NCBI RefSeq assembly: GCF_003865015.1
Contig: NZ_BHVV01000001.1
Coordinates: 794,993-858,992 of the forward strand
Direction of reading: 5' to 3'
Length of the DNA stretch: 64,000 nt
Source of the DNA: Sulfurisoma sediminicola
Lineage (GTDB): Bacteria; Pseudomonadota; Gammaproteobacteria; Burkholderiales; Rhodocyclaceae
Positions 1-8,425 of the stretch are shown here, one piece after another (positions within the stretch are counted from its first letter, which is position 1; each line of letters opens with the position of its first letter). The notes beneath the pieces are model-generated. The model had not been told where the DNA came from and ran no database searches. It worked only from the letters and a program-made list of their open reading frames with translations. The position numbers and the translations under genes are program-made.

Positions 1-426
1 GGTCTTGCGCTCGGCCAGCGCCTGGGTGGCGACGTCGCGCTCGCGCCGGAGTTCCTGATGCTCCTCGAAGCGGGCGATGGCCACGTCGATCACCGGCGCC
101 AGCCGTCCCGGCGTCAGGCCATCCACCACATAGGCCGACACCCCGGCCTTGAAGGCCTTGCGCATGACGCGGCCGTCGCGGTTCTTGGCGAACATCACCA
201 CCGGCCGCGGCGCTGCGGCATTGATCACGGCCAGGTGTTCGAGCGTGTCGCGCGACGGTGCGTCGGTCTGGATCAATATCACGTCGGGGCCGATCTCCTC
301 GACGCGGCGCGTGAGGTCGGCCGCTGTCGGCAGCAGCGCCGCCACCTGGTGGCCGGCCAGTGCCAGGCCGGCGCAGATCTCGCCTGCCCGGGCTTCCAGT
401 TCATCGATGACCAGTACGCGCAGCAT
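1..426 (-). CDS. nasT: NasT/AmiR-type ANTAR response regulator (3' end cut by window edge)
   Basis: Reading down from an ATG at 426, the 142 visible residues form a response-regulator receiver-like domain opening with MLRVLVIDELEAR, with a probable acceptor Asp55 in QTDAPSRDTLEHL. The helix FEEHQELRRERD at the very end is the coiled-coil lead-in to an ANTAR RNA-binding domain, which lies outside the window. Proteins of this family (NasT, AmiR) bind paired hairpins in nitrate/nitrite-assimilation leaders and stop termination. It is head-to-head with the HPP gene at 473, only 46 bp apart. The symbol rests on architecture and the nitrite-linked neighbour; another ANTAR regulator is possible. Confidence 0.8.
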   Translation of the reverse strand, partial: MLRVLVIDELEARAGEICAGLALAGHQVAALLPTAADLTRRVEEIGPDVILIQTDAPSRDTLEHLAVINAAAPRPVVMFAKNRDGRVMRKAFKAGVSAYVVDGLTPGRLAPVIDVAIARFEEHQELRRERDVATQALAERKT

Positions 427-472
427 GACGTCTATCAAGCAATTGCCAGGCCAGTCCCTCTACAATTGCCGC

Positions 473-1615
473 ATGAACCCCCTGCGCGCGGCTTGGCTGC
501 GCCTCAAACCGGACCCGAGCAACGTTCCCGCCGCCGAGCAGCTGCGCTCGGCGCTGGCGGTTGCAGCCGGCGTGCTGGCCACGGCCGGGCTCTCGGCCTG
601 GCTTCTCGGCAGTTCTCCCCTGTTGGTCGCCGCGGTCGGCGCCTCGGCGGTGATCCTGCTGGCGCTGCCCACCAGCCCACTGGCGCAGCCGTGGGCGCTG
701 GTCGGCGGTTATCTGGTTTGCGCCGCGGCCGGCGTCGTCGGTGCGCATGCGCTGCCCCACGTGGTGCTGGCGGCGGCGCTGGCGGTGGGACTGGGCACGC
801 TGGGCATGCTGCTGTTGCGCTGCCTGCATCCGCCCGGCGGTGCGGTGGCCCTGTTCGCGGTCATCGGCGGCGAGAGGGTCGTCGCCCTCGGCTGGCAGTA
901 CCTGCTGATGCCGGTCCTGTTCAATGCGCTGCTGCTGCTGGCCGCAGCCCTGATCATCAACAACCTGATGCCCGGAAGGCACTACCCGCGGCTGCTGCCG
1001 CAGGAACTCGAGCGCGGGCCGGACGACGAGGCGGAGCCGCGCGACCGCCTCGGGCTGCGTCGCCAGGACCTGCATGCCGCGCTGCGTGGCTACGGCCACC
1101 TGGTCGACGTCAGCAACGAGGAGCTCGACGAGATCGTCGAGCAGGCGGAGCAACTCGCCTTCCGCCGCGCCTTCGGCGAACTCGCCTGCGCCGACATCAT
1201 GACCCATGTGGCGTTCACCGTGCGGCCGGATACCAGCCTGCTCGAGGCCTGGCGCACGCTGCGCCGCCACCGGCTGGTCGTGCTGCTGGTGGTCGACAGC
1301 CTCAACCGCGTCGTGGGCGTGCTGGGCCTCGAGGACTTCGTGAGCGCCGCCAAGGCCCGCACGGCGTGCGGCGTGCGCGACCGCATCCTCCGCCTGCTGC
1401 GCTTCAACTTCGCGCGCGACGCCTCGACCGCGTCGATCATGCGCCGCGAAGTGCGGGTCGTTGCCGCCGATGCGCACGTGGCCGAACTGGTGGAGCCCAT
1501 GTCGCGCGGCGACCATCTGGCGGCGGTCGTCGATGGCGAGCGCCGGCTGCTCGGTGTCATCACCCAGTCGGATCTCATTGCGGCGCTCTACCGCGGCTGC
1601 GGTTCGGTGTCTTGA
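473..1615 (+). CDS. HPP-family integral membrane protein with two CBS domains
   Basis: A 380-residue protein. Residues about 20-175 hold several hydrophobic segments and the family signature LHPPGGA (HPP at 119-121); two CBS domains follow at about 238-295 (ADIMTHVAFTVRPDTSLLEA) and 319-375 (ASIMRREVRVVAAD...GVITQSDL). HPP proteins of cyanobacteria and chloroplasts have reported nitrite-transport activity; CBS pairs usually bind adenine nucleotides and gate transport. The divergent NasT-like regulator fits a nitrite or nitrate role, but the substrate is inference. The ATG at 473 was chosen because it begins the conserved membrane domain; an upstream in-frame extension to 149 would overlap nasT on the other strand. 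Confidence 0.85.
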   Translation: MNPLRAAWLRLKPDPSNVPAAEQLRSALAVAAGVLATAGLSAWLLGSSPLLVAAVGASAVILLALPTSPLAQPWALVGGYLVCAAAGVVGAHALPHVVLAAALAVGLGTLGMLLLRCLHPPGGAVALFAVIGGERVVALGWQYLLMPVLFNALLLLAAALIINNLMPGRHYPRLLPQELERGPDDEAEPRDRLGLRRQDLHAALRGYGHLVDVSNEELDEIVEQAEQLAFRRAFGELACADIMTHVAFTVRPDTSLLEAWRTLRRHRLVVLLVVDSLNRVVGVLGLEDFVSAAKARTACGVRDRILRLLRFNFARDASTASIMRREVRVVAADAHVAELVEPMSRGDHLAAVVDGERRLLGVITQSDLIAALYRGCGSVS

Positions 1616-1663
1616 GCGACAGGCTGTTAGGATCGCGCTTTCGCCCCATCGCCAGCGAGCGTC

Positions 1664-4600
1664 GTGATCCGATCCCTGTTCTCCAGCCTGCAAGTGCGCC
1701 TGATACTGGGCGTGACCGTGCTGTCCCTCGGCAGCCTGTGGGGCTTCGCCTGGCTGCTGGCAGCGCGGCAGGTGGAGCAGATCGAGAACATGCTGATCGA
1801 GCAGCAGCGCGCGACTATCGAGTATGTCGCCGAAGACATCGACCAGAGGCTGCGCCGTCGCCTCGACAATCTGGCGCAGGCCGCGACCGTCCTTCCGCTT
1901 GACCGGCTCGGCGATGCGGCAAAGCTCGAAGACTTCCTCCGCCAGCGCCCGTCGGTGGTCAAGCTTTTCGACGGCGGCATCATCGTCGTCAAGCCCGACG
2001 GGTCGGGGGCCTTCGCCGACTACCCGCCGCTGCCCGGGCGGCGTGAGCAGAGCTTCGATCATGTCACTGCGGTCGCCGACGTCATCCGCAGCGGCCGGCC
2101 GTCGGTGGGCAAGCCCTTCGTCGGCATCCATATCAAGAAGCCGCTGCTCGGCTTCGCCGTGCCGGTGCGCGACCGCGATGGCCGCCTCGCGGCCGTCCTC
2201 GCCGGCATCAGCTTGGTGCAGGCGCCCGACCTGCTCGGCATCGTCGGCCAGCACCGCTATGGCAAGACCGGCGACTTCGTCGTCGTGGCGCCGCAGCACG
2301 GGATGGTGGTGATCGGCTCCGATCCGGCCTACACATTGCGGTCGCTGCCGCAGCCGGGCGTCAACCGCATGCTCGACCGCTTTCGCGAAGGGCAGGAGGG
2401 CTCGGGCCTGACCATCGATGCCCGCGGTGTCGAACACCTCGTTTCGGGCAAGCGCCTGGCCTCGGTCGAGGGCTGGCTTGTCGTGGTGCGGCTGCCGACG
2501 ACCGAGGCTTTCGCGCCGATCGTCGAACTGCGGCGCCTGGTCTTCGGCGGCGCCCTGCTGCTGTCGCTTCTCGTGGCGGGGCTGGTGGCCTTGTGGGTCA
2601 GGCGCGCCCTGACGCCGCTGCGCGCGGCGACGGGTGCGCTCGATGCCATCTCGGCCGGCAAGGCACCGCTGCAAGCGCTGCCGGTGGTGCGGCAGGACGA
2701 GGTCGGGCGACTGGTCGAGAGCTTCAACCGCCTGCAGGAACGGCTGCGCAAGCGCGAGGACGAACTCGTTGCCGCGCGCGAGGAACTGCGCGAAATCACC
2801 GATTCGGTGCCGGTCGCGATGTACCGCTACCGCATCGACGACGACGGGCGTCCCGACGTCATGTACATGAGCGACCGCATCGAAGCGCTGTGGGGCGTTC
2901 CGGCGGCCGAGATCATGCGCGACCCCACTGCCGGATTCGCCCGCATCCATCCCGACGACCTGCCCGTGTTCCTCGAAAAGGATCGCGCCGACTGGCAGAG
3001 CCACTCATCGTCCGTCCACGAGGTGCGCGTGGTGCATCCCGACGGCGGCGTGCGCTGGATCCACGTCGAGTCGACGCCGAAACGTCTGGCCGACGGCCGC
3101 GTGGTCAATCACGGCTTCGTCGAGGACATCACGGCCCGCAAGGAAGCCGACGAGGCGCTGCGGCAGCTGCAGGAACGCTTCGCCGTCGCCTTCCGCGCCA
3201 GCCCGATCGCCGCATCGATCGCGCGGGTCGCCGACGGCCGTTTCATCGAGGTCAACGATCGCTGGCAGGCCGTCTTCGGCTGGACGCGCGAGGAACTCAT
3301 CGGCCACAGCTCGGTGGAGCTTGGGGTTTGGCCGGACGCGGCGGCACGCGCGGCCTGGGTCACGGCGCTGCGCCGCGAGGGTCGTCTCCAGGACCATGTG
3401 ACCCGCTGGCGGCGCAGGGACGGCGTCTTGCGCGACGTCAGCGTCTCGGCCGAACTCACCGATGTGGACGGCCAGCCCAGCGTTTTGGCCTTCGTCATCG
3501 ATGTGACGGACCGGCTGCAGGCCGAACGGGCCCTGGCCGAGAGCGAGGCGCGCAGTCGCCGCATCATCGAGACCGCCAACGAAGGCATCTGGATCATCGA
3601 TCCCGACGCCCGCGTCAGTTTCGTCAATCAGCGCATGGCCGACATGCTCGGCTATCCGCCGGAGCAGATCCTCGGCGGCACGGCGGAGGATTTCCTCTAT
3701 GCGGAAGACCTCGACGAGCATCGCGAGCAGATCGCGAACCGGCAGGAGGGCAAGAGCGGCCACTACGAGCGGCGTTTCCGCCGCAAGGACGGCAGCGAGT
3801 TGTGGACCCAGGTCTCGGGCACCGCCATCCTGAATGCCGACGGCAGCTACGGCGGCGCCTTCGGCATGTTCACCGACATCACGCATCTGAAGCAACAGCA
3901 GCGCCAGCTGCAGCACATCGCGCATTACGACGCGCTGACCGGCATCCCCAACCGCGTGCTGCTCGCCGACCGCATGCACCAGGCGCTGGCCCAGGCTCGT
4001 CGCGCCGGGCGGATGATGGCGGTCTGCTATGTCGATCTCGACGGCTTCAAGCCGATCAACGACGCCCACGGCCACGATGCCGGCGACCGCGTGCTGATCA
4101 CGATCGCCCAACGCCTGAAGGACGGCCTGCGCGGCGGCGACACCGTGGCGCGGCTCGGCGGCGACGAGTTCGTGCTGCTGCTGGGCATCGAGCACATGGA
4201 GGAATGCGAAACCGCGCTGCGCCGCGTGCTCGATGCCGTCGCCCAGCCGCTGACCGTGGGCGGCCAGGCGGCCAGCATCTCGGCGAGCATCGGCGTCACC
4301 CTCTACCCGCTCGACGATGCCGATCCCGACACCCTGTTGCGCCACGCCGACCAGGCGATGTACGGTGCCAAGCTGGAGGGGCGCAATCGCTATCAGCTGT
4401 TCGACCCGATCCGCGACCGCGAGGTGCGTGCGCACCGCCAGGCGCTCGACTGCATGGCCGCGGCACTCGCCGCCGGCGAGTTCGTGCTGTACTACCAGCC
4501 CAAGGTCAACATGCGCCAGGGCCGCGTGGTCGGCGTCGAGGCGCTGCTGCGCTGGCAGCATCCGCAGCGTGGCCTGCTGCTGCCGGCGGAATTCCTGCCG

Positions 4601-5587
4601 CTGATGGAGGATACCGACCTTATCGTGCAGGTCGGCGAATGGGTGATCAGTACGGCGTTGCGGCAACGGCAGGAGTGGCAGACCCAGGGACTTGACCTGG
4701 CCGTCAGCGTGAATGTCGCCGCGCGGCACCTGTCGCAGCCGAATTTCGTCGCGCGCCTGGTCGAGTTGCTGCGAGCCCATCCGGCGCTGCCACCGCGTTG
4801 CCTCGAGCTCGAAGTGCTGGAGACCGCCGCGCTCGAGGACATGGGACGCGTCGCCCGCATCATCGAGGAATGCCGCCAGCTCGGCGTGACCTTCGCCCTC
4901 GACGACTTCGGCACCGGCTATTCCTCGCTCACCTACATCAAGCGCCTGCCGGCGGATACGCTCAAGATCGACCAGTCCTTCGTCCGCGACATGCTGCGCG
5001 ATCCCGAGGATTGCGCCATCGTCGAGGGCGTCATCGGCCTCACCCGCGTGTTCCGCCGCCACGTCGTGGCCGAGGGCGTCGAGACCGTCGAGCACGGCGT
5101 GTTGCTGCTCAGCCTCGGCTGTGACCTGGGCCAGGGTTACGGCATCGCGCGGCCGATGCCGGCGGATGCGCTGATCGACTGGGTGCGCAGCTGGCGGCCC
5201 GATCCGGCATGGATCGCCAACGCCGCCTTCGCCTGGCCCAGCGACGACCTGCCGCTGGTGATCGCCGAGGCCGAGCACCGTCGCTGGATCGAGGATGTCG
5301 AAGCCTGCCTGTGCGGCACCGACGAGACGCCGGAGCTCGACCCGCAGGGCTGTCGTTTCGGCCAGTGGCTGGCCGGTGCCGGGCGCCGGCGCTACGGTGC
5401 GCGACCGGGCTATGGCGTGGTTGACCGCCTGCACCGGCAGACCCACGCGCTGGCAGCGGAACTGCTGTCCTTGCGGCGCGAGGGCGGCGGGGATGCCGCC
5501 TGTCGGCACATGCCCGCGCTGCAGGCCGAAAGCGACGCCCTGCTCGCGGCGCTCCACGAGCTGATGGCCGAAGCGGTCATCAGCTGA
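1664..5587 (+). CDS. Transmembrane GGDEF-EAL cyclic-di-GMP enzyme with C-terminal CZB zinc-binding domain
   Basis: A 1307-residue protein from a GTG start. Order: TM helix about 11-33, periplasmic double-Cache-like sensor to about 285, second TM about 290-312, HAMP, three PAS domains (about 375-490, 505-620, 625-750), GGDEF (about 755-920), EAL (about 930-1180) and a terminal domain. GGDEF is intact at about 832, preceded at the right distance by an RxxD inhibitory site ([14 protein letters not shown]). The EAL domain keeps [16 protein letters not shown] and KIDQSFV, so both activities look possible. The tail fits a CZB domain: HRRW near 1205, CRFGQW near 1230 and HRQTH with His1257 and His1261, the usual Zn ligands. 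It ends 8 bp inside the convergent kinase gene. Confidence 0.93.
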   Translation: MIRSLFSSLQVRLILGVTVLSLGSLWGFAWLLAARQVEQIENMLIEQQRATIEYVAEDIDQRLRRRLDNLAQAATVLPLDRLGDAAKLEDFLRQRPSVVKLFDGGIIVVKPDGSGAFADYPPLPGRREQSFDHVTAVADVIRSGRPSVGKPFVGIHIKKPLLGFAVPVRDRDGRLAAVLAGISLVQAPDLLGIVGQHRYGKTGDFVVVAPQHGMVVIGSDPAYTLRSLPQPGVNRMLDRFREGQEGSGLTIDARGVEHLVSGKRLASVEGWLVVVRLPTTEAFAPIVELRRLVFGGALLLSLLVAGLVALWVRRALTPLRAATGALDAISAGKAPLQALPVVRQDEVGRLVESFNRLQERLRKREDELVAAREELREITDSVPVAMYRYRIDDDGRPDVMYMSDRIEALWGVPAAEIMRDPTAGFARIHPDDLPVFLEKDRADWQSHSSSVHEVRVVHPDGGVRWIHVESTPKRLADGRVVNHGFVEDITARKEADEALRQLQERFAVAFRASPIAASIARVADGRFIEVNDRWQAVFGWTREELIGHSSVELGVWPDAAARAAWVTALRREGRLQDHVTRWRRRDGVLRDVSVSAELTDVDGQPSVLAFVIDVTDRLQAERALAESEARSRRIIETANEGIWIIDPDARVSFVNQRMADMLGYPPEQILGGTAEDFLYAEDLDEHREQIANRQEGKSGHYERRFRRKDGSELWTQVSGTAILNADGSYGGAFGMFTDITHLKQQQRQLQHIAHYDALTGIPNRVLLADRMHQALAQARRAGRMMAVCYVDLDGFKPINDAHGHDAGDRVLITIAQRLKDGLRGGDTVARLGGDEFVLLLGIEHMEECETALRRVLDAVAQPLTVGGQAASISASIGVTLYPLDDADPDTLLRHADQAMYGAKLEGRNRYQLFDPIRDREVRAHRQALDCMAAALAAGEFVLYYQPKVNMRQGRVVGVEALLRWQHPQRGLLLPAEFLPLMEDTDLIVQVGEWVISTALRQRQEWQTQGLDLAVSVNVAARHLSQPNFVARLVELLRAHPALPPRCLELEVLETAALEDMGRVARIIEECRQLGVTFALDDFGTGYSSLTYIKRLPADTLKIDQSFVRDMLRDPEDCAIVEGVIGLTRVFRRHVVAEGVETVEHGVLLLSLGCDLGQGYGIARPMPADALIDWVRSWRPDPAWIANAAFAWPSDDLPLVIAEAEHRRWIEDVEACLCGTDETPELDPQGCRFGQWLAGAGRRRYGARPGYGVVDRLHRQTHALAAELLSLRREGGGDAACRHMPALQAESDALLAALHELMAEAVIS

Positions 5588-7070
5588 CGGCCGGCTCGTC
5601 GGCGCCGAGCGGTTCGAGCCAGGCGCCCTGCCGTTCCAGAACCGCGAGCGTCGCTTCCGAGGCGTCGCCGCTGCCGCGCCGCGCGTCGACGCGGCCGGCG
5701 AGCTCGGCGGCAGACGCCTGCGGCGCGAGGATGGCGAAGGCGGCGCCGTGGCGCGCCGCCAGCGCACGGAACATGTCACGCTCGTCACGGCGCAGGAAGG
5801 CGGCGTCGACGATCACCGACCAGCCTTCGCCCAGGGCCAGCCCGGCCAGTTCGGCCAGCCGCGCGTAGGTGCGGACGTGGGCATCGGCGGTATAGATGCC
5901 GCCATCGAGCGGCGAGCCGCTGGCTTCGTGCGCGGCAAGGCCGTAGAGGCGCTTCCTTTCGACGTCCGAGCGCAGGCGGACGGTGCTCGCCGTCGGGTCG
6001 GCGAGCAGCCGCGCGCTCGAGGCCGTGGTCTTGCCGCAGCCGGCCAGGCCGTGGGTAATGGTGAGCTTGAGCGCAGGAGGCGCGGCGATGGCGGCGGCCA
6101 GCGCGAGGTATTCGTGCACCTCGGGACAGTCGGCGGCCGTCGTTTCATCCTGCTGGCAGGCGCGGATCGCGGCGATCTTGGCGCGCACCAGCGCGCGGTA
6201 GGCCATGTAGAAACGCAGCACGCGCAGCGCATCGAAGTCGCCGCAATCGGCCAGCCACGCGTTGAGCAGCCAGCAAGCCAGGCCGGGCCGGCCATGGTCG
6301 AGCAGGTCGACGAGGAGGAAGGCGATTTCGCTGGCGACGTCGATCCAGCGGAAATCCTCGTTGAACTCGATGCAGTCGAACGGCACGACCTCGTCGCCGA
6401 GCAGCACGAGATTGCCCAGGTGCAGGTCGCCGTGACACTCGCGCACGCAGCCGCGCGCCTTGCGCGCGGCGAAGGTTTGCGCGAGGCGGGCGTGTTCCTC
6501 GCGCGTCCAGCCTTCGAGCGCGTCGAGCGCGGCTGCGGCCAGGCCGCGCGGCTTCGCACCCGGTTCTGGCTCCGCCAGAACCATCGTGAGCGCGCGCAGT
6601 TCGGCGATGTTCTCGAGCGCCGGGGCCAGCACCGCGGCCGGCGTGCCGAAGCGGGAGTCTCCCGCAGCGATCGCCGCCGCCGCGTGAAAGCGCGCCAGCG
6701 TCGCGGCGAGCGCGGCGAGGTGCTCGGGGCGCAGGTGGCCGCGCCGGCAGACGTGGTCGAGCCGCGCCTCCTCGGGAAAGCGCCGCATCTTCACCGCCGG
6801 CTCGCCGTCGAATGCCACGACCTCGAGATAGAGCTGCGGCGCGAAGCGCCGGTTGAGGCGCAGTTCGGCGCAGCACGCGGCGCGGCGCTTTTCCGCCGTG
6901 CCGTAGTCGAGAAAGGGCAGGACGATGGGCTTCTTGATCTTCCAGGCCAGGTCGCCGGCGAGCAGCACCCACGACGCGTGGGTCTGCATGAGCTCGATGC
7001 GCCCGCTGCCGAGCGGCGAGCGCGCGGGATCGAGCAGGGTGCGGATCAGGGGCGGCAGAGATTCGGCCAT
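5580..7070 (-). CDS. Bifunctional APH-like kinase / P-loop ATP-binding protein
   Basis: A 496-residue protein with two catalytic halves. The N-terminal 310 residues resemble aminoglycoside phosphotransferase/protein-kinase-like folds, with the catalytic loop CHGDLHLGNL and the metal-binding stretch FDCIEFNEDFRW. The C-terminal part has a Walker A motif GLAGCGKTTAS near residue 340 and resembles small-molecule kinases of the zeta-toxin/AAA-like COG0645 type. This fusion is widespread and annotated only as 'aminoglycoside phosphotransferase/ATP-binding protein'; the substrate is unknown and resistance should not be assumed. It converges with the c-di-GMP gene (8 bp overlap); its start faces the dps promoter region. 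Confidence 0.8.
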   Translation of the reverse strand: MAESLPPLIRTLLDPARSPLGSGRIELMQTHASWVLLAGDLAWKIKKPIVLPFLDYGTAEKRRAACCAELRLNRRFAPQLYLEVVAFDGEPAVKMRRFPEEARLDHVCRRGHLRPEHLAALAATLARFHAAAAIAAGDSRFGTPAAVLAPALENIAELRALTMVLAEPEPGAKPRGLAAAALDALEGWTREEHARLAQTFAARKARGCVRECHGDLHLGNLVLLGDEVVPFDCIEFNEDFRWIDVASEIAFLLVDLLDHGRPGLACWLLNAWLADCGDFDALRVLRFYMAYRALVRAKIAAIRACQQDETTAADCPEVHEYLALAAAIAAPPALKLTITHGLAGCGKTTASSARLLADPTASTVRLRSDVERKRLYGLAAHEASGSPLDGGIYTADAHVRTYARLAELAGLALGEGWSVIVDAAFLRRDERDMFRALAARHGAAFAILAPQASAAELAGRVDARRGSGDASEATLAVLERQGAWLEPLGADEPAVS

Positions 7071-7107
7071 GCGGTCATTATCGACCCCGCCGGCTGCGAC
7101 GCCGAAA

Positions 7108-7144
7108 ATAGCCGATGCCTATGAACGCGATATGGACAATTCAT
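7108..7144 (+). promoter_or_regulatory. Candidate OxyR operator upstream of dps
   Basis: Four tetranucleotides with exact 7-bp spacing: ATAG (7108), CTAT (7119), ATAT (7130), TCAT (7141). The OxyR consensus is ATAG-N7-CTAT-N7-ATAG-N7-CTAT; 13 of 16 specified bases match and the first dyad is perfect. The site ends where a possible -35 element begins, the usual position for OxyR activation, and lies 80 bp before the dps start codon. dps is a well-known OxyR target in proteobacteria; binding here is predicted, not shown. Confidence 0.6.
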
Positions 7145-7173
7145 TCGATACATCGATGGCCGTTATCTATGAT
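7144..7173 (+). promoter_or_regulatory. Candidate sigma70 promoter for dps
   Basis: A -35-like TTCGAT (7144-7149, 3 of 6 to consensus) and a -10 TATGAT (7168-7173, 5 of 6) are separated by 18 bp. The weak -35 abutting the OxyR-like site is what an activator-dependent promoter would look like. The start would leave a leader of about 45 nt before the dps ribosome binding site. Confidence 0.45.
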
Positions 7174-7223
7174 GCGAAGCGTCGAGGCAGTCATTCGGCA
7201 CCAACCGAGCAAGGAGGAACATC

Positions 7224-7688
7224 ATGGATATCGGCATCAACAAGAAAGACCGCGCGAAAATCGCCGAGGGGCTCTCGCGCCTCCTCGCCGACAGTTACAC
7301 GCTCTACCTCATGACCCACAACTTCCACTGGAACGTGAAGGGACCGATGTTCAACACCCTCCACGCGATGTTCATGCAGCAATACACCGAGCAGTGGAAC
7401 GCGCTGGACCTCATCGCCGAGCGCATCCGTGCGCTGGACTTCCCGGCACCGGGCACTTACGCCGAGTTCGCCAAGCTCTCGTCGATCAAGGACGTCGGCG
7501 GCGTGCCCAGGGCCATGGATATGGTGCGCCATCTCGTCTCCGCGCAGGAAGCCGTGGCGCGAACCGCGCGCGAGATGGTACCGGTGGCCGAAAAGGCCAG
7601 CGACCAGCCGACGCTCGACCTGCTGACGCAGCGCCTCAACGTCCATGAAAAGACCGCCTGGATGCTGCGCAGCCTGCTGGAAGAGTGA
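7224..7688 (+). CDS. dps: Dps-family DNA-binding ferritin-like protein
   Basis: A 154-residue protein of typical Dps length. Ferroxidase-type ligands visible by comparison with E. coli Dps are His35 (NFHWNV), His47 (LHAMF), Asp62 and Glu66 (LDLIAERI); the position of E. coli Asp67 is Met51 here, so the inter-subunit site is altered. Dps dodecamers oxidise and store iron using peroxide and protect DNA. A strong ribosome binding site AGGAGG at 7212-7217 fixes the ATG. It is monocistronic, with an OxyR-like operator upstream and a relic of a second dps 3' end 90 bp downstream. Confidence 0.93.
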   Translation: MDIGINKKDRAKIAEGLSRLLADSYTLYLMTHNFHWNVKGPMFNTLHAMFMQQYTEQWNALDLIAERIRALDFPAPGTYAEFAKLSSIKDVGGVPRAMDMVRHLVSAQEAVARTAREMVPVAEKASDQPTLDLLTQRLNVHEKTAWMLRSLLEE

Positions 7689-7730
7689 TGAGTGTCGCTG
7701 TTCGAGACCCGGCGGTCTTTCGGTGCAGGC

Positions 7731-7753
7731 TAACGTGAGCGCAGCGAACGTTA
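7731..7753. repeat. Inverted repeat between dps and its relic
   Basis: TAACGT (7731-7736) and ACGTTA (7748-7753) flank an 11-nt loop. The 13-mer GAGCGCAGCGAAC in it (7737-7749) recurs at 29467-29479 upstream of hemE, suggesting a dispersed intergenic element. There is no T-run, so it is not an obvious terminator. Confidence 0.5.
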
Positions 7754-7779
7754 AGCCGCGTCAGCGGCGGCCGTAGCCA

Positions 7780-7818
7780 AAAACCGCCTGGATGCTCCGC
7801 AGTTTGCTGGAGGAGTGA
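7780..7818 (+). pseudogene. Relic of a second dps 3' end
   Basis: The 39 bases encode [12 protein letters not shown] plus a TGA stop, exactly the last 12 residues and stop of dps (7650-7688). The nucleotide differences between the copies all fall at synonymous positions (for example CTC/CTG, AGT/AGC, TTG/CTG, GAG/GAA). No start or other dps sequence precedes it. The silent-only divergence suggests the copy was under protein-level selection before most of it was lost, rather than being a fresh slippage duplication. Confidence 0.65.
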
Positions 7819-7831
7819 GCGGCAACCGGCG

Positions 7832-8425
7832 TTAGAAAAAGAACCCCGGCTGTTTCAACGCCTCGATTTCCTCGGGCGTCGATTCGCGGCCGAGGATGGC
7901 GTTGCGCTGCGGGAAGCGGCCGAAGCGCGCGATGACCTGCTGGTGGCGCTCGGCGTAATCGAGGGCCGAGCACAGCGGCTTGCCGCCCTCGGCGTGCAGC
8001 GCCTGGAACAGGGTGAGCGACTCCACCTGCACGGCCGCCGATTCGGCGTGTTCGAACGGCAGGTAGGCGAACCAGCGCAGCAAAGGGGGCAGTTCGCGGT
8101 CGCCGCCCGATGCCAGCAGGCGCCGCGCCGCGGCGAGCGCCAGTCCGTCGCCGGCGAAGGCGCGAGGCGTATCGGCGAAGAGTCGGCGCGGGAAGGCGTC
8201 GAGCAGCAGGATGCGCGCCAATGCGCCTGCGGCGGTGGCTTCCCATTCGGCGAAGCCGCCGGCGAGCGCGGCATCGACGGCCGCGACGAAGCGCCGGTGC
8301 AGGGTCTCGTCGAAATCCGGCGTGGCGCGCATCCATTCGAGCCGGTAATGGCCGTGCTGGAAATGCCCGGCCGGCAGGAACCAGAAGTCGAGGACGTCGT
8401 CGGCAGCGACGTCGGCATCAGCCAT
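7832..8425 (-). CDS. DUF924 family protein, second tandem copy
   Basis: A 197-residue alpha-helical protein of the DUF924 family (TPR-like fold, no established function). Family marks visible: an opening VLDFWFLPAG, ALARILLLDAFPRRLFADTPRAFAGD in the middle (split here as ARILLLDAFPRR and FADTPRAFAGD), YLPFEHAES, and RFGRFPQRNAILGRES near the end. Its ATG overlaps the stop of the preceding copy by one base (TGATG), implying translational coupling. Identical length and shared motifs with the neighbour indicate tandem duplication. Confidence 0.85.
   Translation of the reverse strand: MADADVAADDVLDFWFLPAGHFQHGHYRLEWMRATPDFDETLHRRFVAAVDAALAGGFAEWEATAAGALARILLLDAFPRRLFADTPRAFAGDGLALAAARRLLASGGDRELPPLLRWFAYLPFEHAESAAVQVESLTLFQALHAEGGKPLCSALDYAERHQQVIARFGRFPQRNAILGRESTPEEIEALKQPGFFF

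Noticed and set aside
401..3004. Minus-strand open frame of 867 residues opposite the HPP and c-di-GMP genes
   Set aside because: Arg/His/Gln-rich shadow frame of GC-rich coding DNA; the opposite strand has intact domains.
3005..5788. Minus-strand open frame of 927 residues
   Set aside because: Lies opposite GGDEF, EAL and CZB motifs; composition is that of an antisense frame.
5580..7070. Aminoglycoside resistance gene
   Set aside because: The APH-like half belongs to a housekeeping fusion family; the fold alone does not indicate resistance.
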